A stretch of 64,000 nucleotides of DNA from Siphonodentalium dalli (lineage: Eukaryota > Mollusca > Scaphopoda > Gadilida > Siphonodentaliidae). Location: assembly GCA_032622095.1 (NCBI GenBank), contig CP136063.1:40836106-40900105 (forward strand), in the 5' to 3' direction. The first letter of the stretch is position 1; every line of letters begins with the position of its first letter. Under the pieces are notes generated by a model. That model had not been told where the DNA came from and did no database searches. It was given only the letters and a program-made list of their open reading frames with translations. Shown here in pieces: positions 37,501 to 52,500 of the stretch. Both the position numbers and the translations under genes were made by a program.

Positions 37501-40500
37501 CCATTACAGTGTATCTGAGATATCCAAGATTCATAACGTAAGTAAACGAGTTCATCGCCAAATCCTTATAATATGGTTAGGCAGCCATTACAGTGTATCT
37601 GAGATATCCAAGATTCATAACGTAAGTAAACGAGTTCATCGCCAAATCCTTATAATATGTTTAGGCAGCCATTACGAGGAATCTGAGAAATCCAAGATTC
37701 ATAAAGTAAGTAAACGACTTCACCGCCAAATCCGTATAATATGGTTAGGCAGCCATTACAGTGTATCTGAGATATCTAATATTCATAACGTAAGTAAACG
37801 AGTTCATCGCCAAATCCTTATAATATGTTTAGGCAGCCATTACAGTGTATCTGAGAAATCTAATATTCATAACGTAAGTAAACGAGTTCATCGCCAAATC
37901 CTTATAATATGGTTACGCAGCCATTACAGTGTATCTGAGAAATCTAATATTCATAACGTAAGTAAACGAGTTCATCGCCAAATCCTTATAATATGGTTAC
38001 GCAGCCATTACAGTGTATCTGAGAAATCTAATATTCATAACGTAAGTAAACGAGTTCATCGCCAAATCCGTATAATATGGTTAGGCAGCCATTACAGTGT
38101 ATCTGAGAAATCTAATATTCATAAAGTAAGTAAACGAGTTCATCGCCAAATCCTTATAATATGGTTACGCAGCCATTACAGTGTATCTGAGAAATCCAAG
38201 ATTCATAACGTAAGTAAACGAGTTCATCGCCAAATCCTTATAATATGGTTAGGCAGCCATTACAGTGTATCTGAGAAATCCAAGATTCATAACGTAAGTA
38301 AACGAGTTCACCACCAAATCCGTATAATATGGTTAGGCAGCCATTACAGTGTATCTGAGAAATCCAAGATTCATAAAGTAAGTAAACGAGTTCACCGTCA
38401 AATCGTTATAATATGGTTAGGCAGCCATTACAGTGTATCTGAGAAATCTTATATTCATAAAGTAAGTAAACGAGTTCACCACCAAATCCTTATAATATGG
38501 TTAGGCAGCCATTACAGTGTATCTGAGAAATCTAATATTCATAAAGTAAGTAAACGAGTTCACCGCCAAATCCTTATAATATGGTTAGGCAGCCATTACA
38601 GTGTATCTGAGAAATCCAAGATTCATAACGTAAGTAAACGAGTTCATCGCCAAATCCTTATAATATGGTTAGGCCGCCATTACAGTGTATCTGAGAAATC
38701 TAATATTCATAAAGTAAGTAAACGAGTTCACCGCCAAATCCGTATAATATGGTTAGGCAGCCATTACAGTGTATCTGAGAAATCTAATATTCATAAAGTA
38801 AGTAAACGAGTTCACCGCCAAATCCGTATAATATGGTTAGGCAGCCATTACGAGGAATCTGAGAAATCTAATATTCATAAAGTAAGTAAACGAGTTCACC
38901 GCCAAATCCTTATAATATGGTTAGGCAGCCATTACAGTGTATCTGAGAAATCCAAGATTCATAACGTTAGTAAACGAGTTCACCGCCAAATCCTTATAAT
39001 ATGGTTAGGCAGCCATTACAGTGTATCTGAGAAATCTAATATTCATAACGTAAGTAAACGAGTTCACCACCAAATCCTTATAATATGGTTAGGCAGCCAT
39101 TACAGTGTATCTGAGAAATCTAATATTCATAAAGTAAGTAAACGAGTTCATCGCCAAATCCGTATAATATGGTTAGGCAGCCATTACAGTGTATCTGAGA
39201 AATCTAATATTCATAAAGTAAGTAAACGAGTTCACCGCCAAATCCTTATAATATGGTTAGGCAGCCATTACAGTGTATCTTAGAAATCCAAGATTCACAA
39301 AGTAAGCAAACGAGTACACTGTTAAATCCTTATAATATGGTTAGACAGCCATTGTGGGGTATCTTAGAAATCCAAGATCCATAAAGTAAGTAAACGAGTT
39401 CACCGCCAAATCGTTATAATATGGTTAGGCAGCCATTACAGTGTATCTGAGAAATCTAATATTCATAAAGTAAGTAAACGAGTTCATCGCCAAATCCTTA
39501 TAATATGGTTAGGCAGCCATTACAGTGTATCTGAGAAATCTAAGATTCATAAAGTAAGTAAACGAGTTCACCGTCAAATCCTTATAATATGGTTAGGCAG
39601 CCATTACGAGGAATCTGAGAAATCTAATATTCATAAAGTAAGTAAACGAGTTCACCGCCAAATCCTTATAATATGGTTAGGCAGCCATTACAGTGTATCT
39701 GAGAAATCTAATATTCATAAAGTAAGTAAACGAGTTCATCGCCAAATCCTTATAATATGGTTAGGCAGCCATTACAGTGTATCTGAGAAATCCAAGATTC
39801 ATAACGTAAGTAAACGAGTTCACCGCCAAATCCTTATAATATGGTTAGGCAGCCATTACAGTGTATCTGAGAAATCTAATATTCATAAAGTAAGTAAACG
39901 AGTTCATCGCCAAATCCTTATAATATGGTTAGGCAGCCATTACAGTGTATCTGAGAAATCCAAGATTCATAAAGTAAGTAAACGAGTTCACCGCCAAATC
40001 CTTATAATATGGTTAGGCCGCCATTACAGTGTATCTGAGAAATCTAATATTCATAAAGTAAGTAAACGAGTTCATCGCCAAATCCTTATAATATGGTTAG
40101 GCAGCCATTACAGTGTATCTGAGAAATCTAATATTCATAAAGTAAGTAAACGAGTTCATCACCAAATCCTTATAATATGGTTAGGCAGCCATTACGAGGA
40201 ATCTGAGAAATCTAATATTCATAAAGTAAGTAAACGAGTTCATCGCCAAATCCTTATAATATGGTTAGGCAGCCATTACAATGTATCTGAGAAATCCAAG
40301 ATTCATAAAGTAAGTAAACGAGTTCACCGTCAAATCCTTATAATATGGTTAGGCAGCCATTACGGGGAATATGAGATATCCAAGATTCATAACGTAAGTA
40401 AACGAGTTCACCGTCAAATCCTTATAATATGGTTAGGCAGCCATTACGGGGAATATGAGATATCCAAGATTCATAACGTAAGTAAACGAGTTCACCGCCA

Positions 40501-43500
40501 AATCCTTATAATATGGTTAGGCAGCCATTACGAGGAATCTGAGAAATACAAGATTCACAAAGTAAGTAAACGAGTTCACCGCCAAATCCTTATAATATGG
40601 TTAGGCAGCCATTACAGTGTATCTGAGAAATCTAATATTCATAACGTAAGTAAACGAGTTCACCGCCAAATCCTTATAATATGGTTAGGCAGCCATTACA
40701 GTGTATCTGAGAAATCCAAGATCCATAACGTAAGTAAACGAGTTCACCGCCAAATCCTTATAATATGGTTAGGCAGCCATTACGAGGAATCTGAGAAATC
40801 CAAGATTCATAACGTAAGTAAACGAGTTCACCGCCAAATCCTTATAATATGGTTAGGCAGCCATTACAGTGTATCTGAGAAATCTAATATTCATAAAGTA
40901 AGTAAACGAGTTCACCGCCAAATCCTTATAATATGGTTAGGCAGCCATTACAGTGTATCTGAGAAATCCAAGATTCATAAAGTACGTAAACGAGTTCACC
41001 GCCAAATCCTTATAATATGGTTAGGCAGCCATTACAGTGTATCTGAGAAATCCAAGATCCATAAAGTAAGTAAACGAGTTCATCGCCAAATCCTTATAAT
41101 ATGTTTAGGCAGCCATTACAGTGTATCTGAGAAATCCAAGATTCACAAAGTAAGTAAACGAGTTCATCGCCAAATCCTTATAATATGGTTAGGCAGCCAT
41201 TACAGTGTATCTGAGAAATCCAAGATTCATAACGTTAGTAAACGAGTTCATCGCCAAATCGTTATAATATGGTTAGGCAGCCATTACAGTGTATCTGAGA
41301 AATCTAATATTCATAAAGTAAGTAAACGAGTTCATCGCCAAATCCTTATAATATGGTTAGGCAGCCATTACAGTGTATCTGAGAAATCCAAGATTCATAA
41401 AGTAAGTAAACGAGTTCATCGCCAAATCCTTATAATATGGTTATGCAGCCATTACAGTGTATCTGAGAAATCCAAGATTCATAACGTTAGTAAACGAGTT
41501 CATCGCCAAATCGTTATAATATGGTTAGGCAGCCATTACAGTGTATCTGAGAAATCTAATATTCATAAAGTAAGTAAACGAGTTCATCGCCAAATCCTTA
41601 TAATATGGTTAGGCAGCCATTACAGTGTATCTGAGAAATCCAAGATCCATAACGTAAGTAAACGAGTTCACCGTCAAATCCTTATAATATGTTTAGGCAG
41701 CCATTACAGTGTATCTGAGAAATCCAAGATTCATAACGTAAGTAAACGAGTTCACCGCCAAATCCTTATAATATGGTTAGGCAGCCATTACAGTGTATCT
41801 GAGAAATCTAATATTCATAACGTAAGTAAACGAGTTCACCACCAAATCCTTATAATATGGTTAGGCAGCCATTACAGTGTATCTGAGAAATCTAATATTC
41901 ATAACGTAAGTAAACGAGTTCATCGCCAAATCCTTATAATATGGTTAGGCAGCCATTACAGTGTATCTGAGAAATCTAATATTCATAACGTAAGTAAACG
42001 AGTTCATCGCCAAATCGTTATAATATGGTTAGGCAGCCATTACAGTGTATCTGAGAAATCCAAGATTCACAAAGTAAGCAAACGAGTTCACGGCCAAATC
42101 CTTATAATATGTTTAGGCGGCCATTACAGTGTATCTGAGATATCTAATATTCATAAAGTAAGTAAACGAGTTCACCGCCAAATCCTTATAATATGGTTAG
42201 GCAGCCATTACAGTGTATCTGAGAAATCCAAGATTCATAAAATAAGTAAACGAGATCACCGTCAAATCCTTATAATATGGTTAGGCAGCCATTACAGTGT
42301 ATCTGAGATATCCAAGATTCATAAAATAAGTAATCGAGTTCACCGTCAAATCCTTATAATATGGTTAGGCAGCCATTACGGGGAATCTGAGAAATCCAAG
42401 ATTCATAACGTAAGTAAACGAGTTCACCGCCAAATCGTTATAATATGGTTAGGCAGCCATTACAGTGTATCTGAGAAATCCAAGATTCATAAAATAAGTA
42501 AACGAGTTCACCGTCAAATCCGTATAATATGGTTAGGCAGCCATTACAGTGTATCTGAGAAATCCAAGATTCATAACGTAAGTAAACGAGTTCATCGCCA
42601 AATCCTTATAATATGGTTAGGCAGCCATTACAGTGTATCTGAGAAATCCAAGATTCATAACGTAAGTAAACGAGTTCATCGCCAAATCCTTATAATATGG
42701 TTAGGCAGCCATTACAGTGTATCTGAGAAATCCAAGATTCATAACGTAAGTAAACGAGTTCACCGCCAAATCCTTATAATATGGTTAGGCAGCCATTACA
42801 GTGTATCTGAGAAATCCAAGATTCACAAAGTAAGTAAACGAGTTCATCGCCAAATCCTTATAATATGGTTAGGCAGCCATTACAGTGTATCTGAGAAATC
42901 TAATATTCATAACGTAAGCAAACGAGTTCATCGCCAAATCCTTATAATATGGTTAGGCAGCCATTACAGTGTATCTGAGAAATCCAAGATTCATAAAGTA
43001 AGTAAACGAGTTCACCGCCAAATCCTTATAATATGGTTAGGCAGCCATTACAGTGTATCTGAGAAATCTAATATTCATAAAGTAAGTAAACGAGTTCATC
43101 GCCAAATCCTTATAATATGGTTAGGCAGCCATTACAGTGTATCTGAGAAATCCAAGATTCATAAAGTAAGTAAACGAGTTCATCGCCAAATCCTTATAAT
43201 ATGGTTAGGCAGCCATTACAGTGTATCTGAGAAATCTAATATTCATAACGTAAGCAAACGAGTTCATCGCCAAATCCTTATAATATGGTTAGGCAGCCAT
43301 TACAGTGTATCTGAGAAATCTAATATTCATAAAGTAAGTAAACGAGTTCATCGCCAAATCCTTATAATATGGTTAGGCAGCCATTACAGTGTATCTGAGA
43401 AATCCAAGATTCATAACGTAAGTAAACGAGTTCATCGCCAAATCCTTATAATATGGTTAGGCAGCCATTACAGTGTATCTGAGAAATCCAAGATTCATAA

Positions 43501-46500
43501 CGTAAGTAAACGAGTTCATCGCCAAATCCTTATAATATGGTTAGGCAGCCATTACAGTGTATCTGAGAAATCCAAGATTCATAACGTAAGTAAACGAGTT
43601 CACCGTCAAATCCTTATAATATGGTTAGGCAGCCATTACAGTGTATCTGAGATATCCAAGATTCATAACGTAAGTAAACGAGTTCATCGCCAAATCCTTA
43701 TAATATGGTTAGGCAGCCATTACAGTGTATCTGAGAAATCCAAGATTCATAAAGTAAGTAAACGAGTTCACCGTCAAATCCTTATAATATGGTTAGGCAG
43801 CCATTACAGTGTATCTGAGATATCCAAGATTCATAACGTAAGTAAACGAGTTCATCGCCAAATCCTTATAATATGGTTAGGCAGCCATTACAGTGTATCT
43901 GAGAAATCCAAGATTCATAAAGTAAGTAAACGAGTTCACCGCCAAATCCTTATAATATGTTTAGGCAGCCATTACAGTGTATCTGAGAAATCCAAGATTC
44001 ATAAAGTAAGTAAACGAGTTCACCGCCAAATCGTTATAATATGGTTAGGCAGCCATTAGTGTGTATCTGAGATATCTAATATTCATAAAGTAAGTAAACG
44101 AGTTCACCGCCAAATCCTTATAATATGGTTAGGCAGCCATTACGAGGAATCTGAGAAATCCAAGATTCATAAAGTAAGTAAACGAGTTCATCGCCAAATC
44201 CTTATAATATGGTTAGGCAGCCATTACAGTGTATCTGAGAAATCCAAGATTCATAAAGTAAGTAAACGAGTTCACCGCCAAATCCTTATAATATGGTTAG
44301 GCAGCCATTACAGTGTATCTGAGAAATCCAAGATTCATAAAGTAAGTAAACGAGTTCATCGCCAAATCCTTATAATATGGTTAGGCAGCCATTACAGTGT
44401 ATCTGAGAAATCTAATATTCATAAAGTAAGTAAACGAGTTCATCGCCAAATCCTTATAATATGGTTAGGCGGCCATTACAGTGTATCTGAGAAATCTAAT
44501 ATTCATAAAGTAAGTAAACGAGTTCATCGCCAAATCCTTATAATATGGTTAGGCAGCCATTACAATGTATCTGAGATATCCAAGATTCATAACGTAAGTA
44601 AACGAGTTCACCGCCAAATCCTTATAATATGGTTAGGCAGCCATTACAGTGTATCTGAGAAATCTAATATTCATAAAGTAAGTAAACGAGTTCACCGCCA
44701 AATCCTTATAATATGGTTAGGCAGCCATTACAGTGTATCTGAGAAATCTAATATTCATAAAGTAAGTAAACGAGTTCATCGCCAAATCCTTATAATATGT
44801 TTAGGCAGCCATTACAGTGTATCTGAGAAATCCAAGATTCACAAAGTAAGTAAACGAGTTCATCGCCAAATCCTTATAATATGGTTAGGCAGCCATTACA
44901 GTGTATCTGAGAAATCCAAGATCCATAACGTAAGTAAACGAGTTCACCGCCAAATCCTTATAATATGGTTAGGCAGCCATTACAGTGTATCTGAGAAATC
45001 CAAGATCCATAACGTAAGTAAACGAGTTCACCGCCAAATCCTTATAATATGGTTAGGCAGCCATTACAGTGTATCTGAGAAATCCAAGATTCATAACGTA
45101 AGTAAACGAGTTCACCGCCAAATCCTTATAATATGGTTAGGCAGCCATTACAGTGTATCTGAGAAATCCAAGATTCATAACGTTAGTAAACGAGTTCATC
45201 GTCAAATCCTTATAATATGGTTAGGCAGCCATTACAGTGTATCTGAGAAATCCAAGATTCATAAAGTAAGTAAACGAGTTCACCGCCAAATCCTTATAAT
45301 ATGGTTAGGCAGCCATTACGAGGAATCTGAGAAATCCAAGATCCATAACGTAAGTAAACGAGTTCACCGCCAAATCCTTATAATATGGTTAGGCAGCCAT
45401 TACAGTGTATCTGAGAAATCTAATATTCATAAAGTAAGTAAACGAGTTCACCGCCAAATCCGTATAATATGGTTAGGCAGCCATTACGGGGTATCTGAGA
45501 AATCTAAGATTCATAAAGTAAGTAAACGAGTTCATCGCCAAATCCTTATAATATGGTTAGGCAGCGATTACAGTGTATCTGAGAAATCCAAGATCCATAA
45601 CGTAAGTAAACGAGTTCATCGCCAAATCCTTATAATATGGTTAGGCGGCCATTACAGTGTATCTGAGATATCCAAGATCCATTACGTAAGTAAACGAGTT
45701 CATCGCCAAATCCTTATAATATGTTTAGGCAGCCATTACAGTGTATCTGAGAAATCCAAGATTCATAACGTAAGCATACGAGTTCACCACCAAATCCTTA
45801 TAATATGGTTAGGCAGCCATTACAGTGTATCTGAGAAATCCAAGATTCATAAAGTAAGTAAACGAGTTCACCGTCAAATCCTTATAATATGGTTAGGCAG
45901 CCATTACAGTGTATCTGAGAAATCCAAGATTCATAAAGTAAGTAAACGAGTTCATCGCCAAATCCTTATAATATGTTTAGGCAGCCATTACAGTGTATCT
46001 GAGAAATCCAAGATTCATAACGTTAGTAAACGAGTTCACCACCAAATCCTTATAATATGGTTAGGCAGCCATTACAGTGTATCTGAGAAATCCAAGATTC
46101 ACAAAGTAAGTAAACGAGTTCACCGCCAAATCCTTATAATATGGTTAGGCAGCCATTACAGTGTATCTGAGAAATCTAAGATTCATAAAGTAAGTAAACG
46201 AGTTCATCGCCAAATCCTTATAATATGGTTAGGCGGCCATTACAGTGTATCTGAGAAATCCAAGATTCATAACGTAAGTAAACGAGTTCACCGCCAAATC
46301 CTTATAATATGGTTAGGCAGCCATTACAGTGTATCTGAGAAATCCAAGATTCATAACGTAAGTAAACGAGTTCATCGCCAAATCCTTATAATATGTTTAG
46401 GCAGCCATTACAGTGTATCTGAGAAATCCAAGATTCATAACGTTAGTAAACGAGTTCACCACCAAATCCTTATAATATGGTTAGGCAGCCATTACAGTGT

Positions 46501-49500
46501 ATCTGAGAAATCTAAGATTCATAAAGTAAGTAAACGAGTTCATCGCCAAATCCTTATAATATGGTTAGGCGGCCATTACAGTGTATCTGAGAAATCCAAG
46601 ATTCATAACGTAAGTAAACGAGTTCACCGCCAAATCCTTATAATATGGTTAGGCAGCCATTACAGTGTATCTGAGAAATCTAATATTCATAACTTAAGTA
46701 AACGAGTTCACCACCAAATCCTTATAATATGGTTAGGCAGCCATTACGAGGAATCTGAGAAATCCAAGATTCATAAAGTAAGTAAACGAGTTCACCGCCA
46801 AATCGTTATAATATGGTTAGGCAGCCATTACAGTGTATCTGAGAAATCCAAGATTCATAACGTAAGTAAACGAGTTCATCGCCAAATCCTTATAATATGG
46901 TTAGGCAGCCATTACAGTGTATCTGAGAAATCCAAGATCCATAAAGTAAGTAAACGAGTTCATCGCCAAATCCTTATAATATGGTTAGGCGGCCATTACA
47001 GTGTATCTGAGAAATCCAAGATTCATAACGTAAGTAAACGAGTTCACCGCCAAATCGTTATAATATGGTTAGGCAGCCATTACAGTGTATCTGAGAAATC
47101 TAATATTCATAAAGCAAGTAAACGAGTTCACCGCCAAATCCTTATAATATGGTTAGGCAGCCATTACAGTGTATCTGAGAAATCTATTATTCATAAAGTA
47201 AGTAAACGAGTTCATCGCCAAATCGTTATAATATGGTTAGGCAGCCATTACAGTGTATCTGAGAAATCTAATATTCATAAAGTAAGTAAACGAGTTCAAC
47301 GCCAAATCCTTATAATATGGTTAGGCAGCCATTACAGTGTATCTGAGAAATCCAAGATCCATAAAGTAAGTAAACGAGTTCACCGCCAAATCCTTATAAT
47401 ATGGTTAGGCAGCCATTACGAGGAATCTGAGAAATCTAATATTCATAAAGTAAGTAAACGAGTTCATCGCCAAATCCTTATAATATGGTTAGGCCGCCAT
47501 TACAGTGTATCTGAGAAATCTAATATTCATAAAGTAAGTAAACGAGTTCACCGCCAAATCCGTACAATATGGTTAGGCAGCCATTACAGTGTATCTGAGA
47601 AATCCAAGATTCATAACGTAAGTAAACGAGTTCACCGCCAAATCCGTATAATATGGTTAGGCAGCCATTACAGTGTATCTGAGAAATCTAATATTCATAA
47701 AGTAAGTAAACGAGTTCACCGCCAAATCCTTATAATATGGTTAGGCAGCCATTACAGTGTATCTGAGATATCCAATATTCATAACGTAAGCAAACGAGTT
47801 CACCGCCAAATCCTTATAATATGGTTAGGCAGCCATTACAGTGTATCTGAGAAATCCAAGATCCATAACGTAAGTAAACGAGTTCATCGCCAAATCCTTA
47901 TAATATGGTTAGGCAGCCATTACAGTGTATCTGAGAAATCCAAGATTCATAACGTAAGTAAACGAGTTCATCGCCAAATCCTTATAATATGGTTAGGCAG
48001 CCATTACAGTGTATCTTAGAAATCCAAGATTCATAACGTAAGTAAACGAGTTCACCGCCAAATCCTTATAATATGGTTAGGCCGCCATTACAGTGTATCT
48101 GAGAAATCTAATATTCATAAAGTAAGTAAACGAGTTCACCGCCAAATCCTTATAATATGGTTAGGCAGCCATTACAGTGTATCTGAGAAATCTAATATTC
48201 ATAAAGTAAGTAAACGAGTTCACCGCCAAATCCTTATAATATGGTTAGGCAGCCATTACAGTGTATCTGAGAAATCTAATATTCATAAAGTAAGTAAACG
48301 AGTTCACCGCCAAATCCTTATAATATGGTTAGGCGGCCATTACAGTGTATCTGAGAAATCCAAGATTCATAACGTAAGTAAACGAGTTCACCGTCAAATC
48401 CTTATAATATGGTTAGGCAGCCATTACAGTGTATCTGAGAAATCCAAGATCCATAACGTAAGTAAACGAGTTCACCGCCAAATCCTTATAATATGGTTAG
48501 GCAGCCATTACAGTGTATCTGAGAAATCTAATATTCATAAAGTAAGTAAACGAGTTCACCGCCAAATCCTTATAATATGGTTAGGCAGCCATTACAGTGT
48601 ATCTGAGAAATCTAATATTCATAAAGTAAGTAAACGAGTTCACCGCCAAATCCTTATAATATGGTTAGGCCGCCATTACAGTGTATCTGAGAAATCCAAG
48701 ATTCACAAAGTAAGTAAACGAGTTCATCGCCAAATCCTTATAATATGGTTAGGCAGCCATTACAGTGTATCTGAGAAATCCAAGATTCATAACGTAAGTA
48801 AACGAGTTCATCGCCAAATCCTTATAATATGGTTAGGCCGCCATTACAGTGTATCTGAGAAATCCAAGATTCACAAAGTAAGTAAACGAGTTCATCGCCA
48901 AATCCTTATAATATGGTTAGGCAGCCATTACAGTGTATCTGAGAAATCCAAGATTCATAACGTAAGTAAACGAGTTCACCACCAAATCCTTATAATATGG
49001 TTAGGCAGCCATTACAGTGTATCTTAGAAATCTAATATTCATAAAGTAAGTAAACGAGTTCACCGCCAAATCCTTATAATATGGTTAGGCAGCCATTACG
49101 GGGAATCTGAGAAATCCAAGATTCATAACGTTAGTAAACGAGTTCATCGCCAAATCGTTATAATATGGTTAGGCAGCCATTACAGTGTATCTGAGAAATC
49201 CAAGATCCATAACGTAAGTAAACGAGTTCACCGCCAAATCCTTATAATATGGTTAGGCAGCCATTACAGTGTATCTGAGAAATCTAATATTCATAACGTA
49301 AGTAAACGAGTTCATCGCCAAATCCTTATAATATGGTTAGGCAGCCATTACAGTGTATCTGAGAAATCCAAGATCCATAACGTAAGTAAACGAGTTCACC
49401 GCCAAATCCTTATAATATGGTTAGGCAGCCATTACAGTGTATCTGAGAAATCTAATATTCATAACGTAAGTAAACGAGTTCATCGCCAAATCCTTATAAT

Positions 49501-52500
49501 ATGGTTAGGCAGCCATTACAGTGTATCTGAGAAATCCAAGATTCATAACGTAAGTAAACGAGTTCACTGTCAAATCCTTATAATATGGTTAGGCAGCCAT
49601 TACAGTGTATCTGAGAAATCCAAGATTCATAACGTAAGCAAACGAGTTCATCGCCAAATCCTTATAATATGGTTAGGCAGCCATTACAGTGAATCTGAGA
49701 AATCCAAGATTCATAACGTAAGTAAACGAGTTCATCGCCAAATCCGTATAATATGGTTAGGCAGCCATTACAGTGTATCTGAGAAATCCAAGATTCATAA
49801 AGTAAGTAAACGAGTTCATCGCCAAATCGTTATAATATGGTTAGGCAGCCATTACAGTGTATCTGAGAAATCCAAGATTCATAACGTAAGTAAACGAGTT
49901 CACCGCCAAATCCTTATAATATGGTTAGGCGGCCATTACAGTGTATCTGAGAAATCCAAGATCCATAACGTAAGTAAACGAGTTCACCGCCAAATCCTTA
50001 TAATATGGTTAGGCAGCCATTACAGTGTATCTGAGAAATCTAATATTCATAACGTAAGTAAACGAGTTCATCGCCAAATCCTTATAATATGGTTAGGCAG
50101 CCATTACAGTGTATCTGAGAAATCCAAGATTCATAACGTAAGTAAACGAGTTCACTGTCAAATCCTTATAATATGGTTAGGCAGCCATTACAGTGTATCT
50201 GAGAAATCCAAGATTCATAACGTAAGCAAACGAGTTCATCGCCAAATCCTTATAATATGGTTAGGCAGCCATTACAGTGAATCTGAGAAATCCAAGATTC
50301 ATAACGTAAGTAAACGAGTTCATCGCCAAATCCGTATAATATGGTTAGGCAGCCATTACAGTGTATCTGAGAAATCCAAGATTCATAAAGTAAGTAAACG
50401 AGTTCATCGCCAAATCGTTATAATATGGTTAGGCAGCCATTACAGTGTATCTGAGAAATCCAAGATTCATAACGTAAGTAAACGAGTTCACCGCCAAATC
50501 CTTATAATATGGTTAGGCGGCCATTACAGTGTATCTGAGAAATCCAAGATTCATAACGTAAGTAAACGAGTTCACCGCCAAATCCTTATAATATGGTTAG
50601 GCGGCCATTACAGTGTATCTGAGAAATCCAAGATTCATAAAGTAAGTAAACGAGTTCATCGCCAAATCCTTATAATATGGTTAGGCAGCCATTACAGTGT
50701 ATCTGAGAAATCCAAGATTCACAAAGTAAGTAAACGAGTTCATCGCCAAATCCTTATAATATGTTTAGGCAGCCATTACAGTGTATCTGAGAAATCTAAG
50801 ATTCATAACGTAAGTAAACGAGTTCACCGCCAAATCCTTATAATATGGTTAGGCAGCCATTACGAGGAATCTGAGAAATCTAATATTCATAAAGTAAGTA
50901 AACGAGTTCACCGCCAAATCCTTATAATATGGTTAGGCAGCCATTACAGTGTATCTGAGAAATCCAAGATTCATAAAGTAAGTAAACGAGTTCACCGTCA
51001 AATCCTTATAATATGGTTAGGCGGCCATTACAGTGTATCTGAGATATCCAAGATTCATAACGTAAGTAAACGAGTTCACGGCCAAATCCTTATCATATGG
51101 TTAGGCAGCCATTACAGTGTATCTGAGAAATCCAAGATTCATAAAGTAAGTAAACGAGTTCATCGCCAAATCCTTATAATATGGTTAGGCAGCCATTACA
51201 GTGTATCTGAGAAATCCAAGATTCATAACGTTAGTAAACGAGTTCATCGCCAAATCCTTATAATATGGTTAGGCGGCCATTACGAGGAATCTGAGAAATC
51301 TAAGATTCATAACGTAAGTAAACGAGTTCACGGCCAAATCCTTATAATATGGTTAGGCAGCCATTACAGTGTATCTGAGAAATCCATGATTCATAAAGTA
51401 AGTAAACGAGTTCACCGCCAAATCCTTATAATATGGTTAGGCAGCCATTACAGTGTATCTGAGAAATCTAAGATTCATAAAGTAAGTAAACGAGTTCATC
51501 GCCAAATCCTTATAATATGGTTAGGCAGCCATTACAGTGTATCTGAGAAATCTAATATTCATAAAGTAAGTAAACAAGTTCAACGCCAAATCCTTATAAT
51601 ATGGTTAGGCAGCCATTACAGTGTATCTGAGAAATCCAAGATTCAAAACGTAAGTAAACGAGTTCACCGCCAAATCCTTATAATATGGTTAGGCAGCCAT
51701 TACAGTGAATCTGAGATATCCAAGATTCATAAAGTAAGTAAACGAGTTCACCGCCAAATCCTTATAATATGGTTAGGCAGCCATTACAGTGTATCTGAGA
51801 AATCCAAGATTCAAAACGTAAGTAAACGAGTTCACCGCCAAATCCTTATAATATGGTTAGGCAGCCATTACAGTGAATCTGAGATATCCAAGATTCATAA
51901 AGTAAGTAAACGAGTTCACCGCCAAATCCTTATAATATGGTTAGGCCGCCATTACAGTGTATCTGAGAAATATAATATTCATAAAGTAAGTAAACGAGAT
52001 CACCGCCAAATCCTTATATGGTTAGGCAGCCATTACAGTGTATCTGAGAAATCCAAGATCCATAACGTAAGTAAACGAGTTCACCGCCAAATCCTTATAA
52101 TATGGTTAGGCAGCCATTACAGTGTATCTGAGAAATCCAAGATTCATAAAGTAAGTAAACGAGTTCACCGCCAAATCCTTATAATATGGTTAGGCAGCCA
52201 TTACAGTGTATCTGAGATATCCAAGATTCATAACGTAAGTAAACGAGTTCACCGCCAAATCATTATAATATGGTTAGGCAGCCATTACAGTGTATCTGAG
52301 AAATCCAAGATTCATAACGTAAGTAAACGAGTTCATCGCCAAATCCTTATAATATGGTTAGGCAGCCATTACAGTGTATCTGAGAAATCCAAGATTCATA
52401 AAGTAAGTAAACGAGTTCACCGCCAAATCCTTATAATATGGTTAGGCAGCCATTACAGTGTATCTGAGAAATCCAAGATTCATAACGTAAGTAAACGAGT

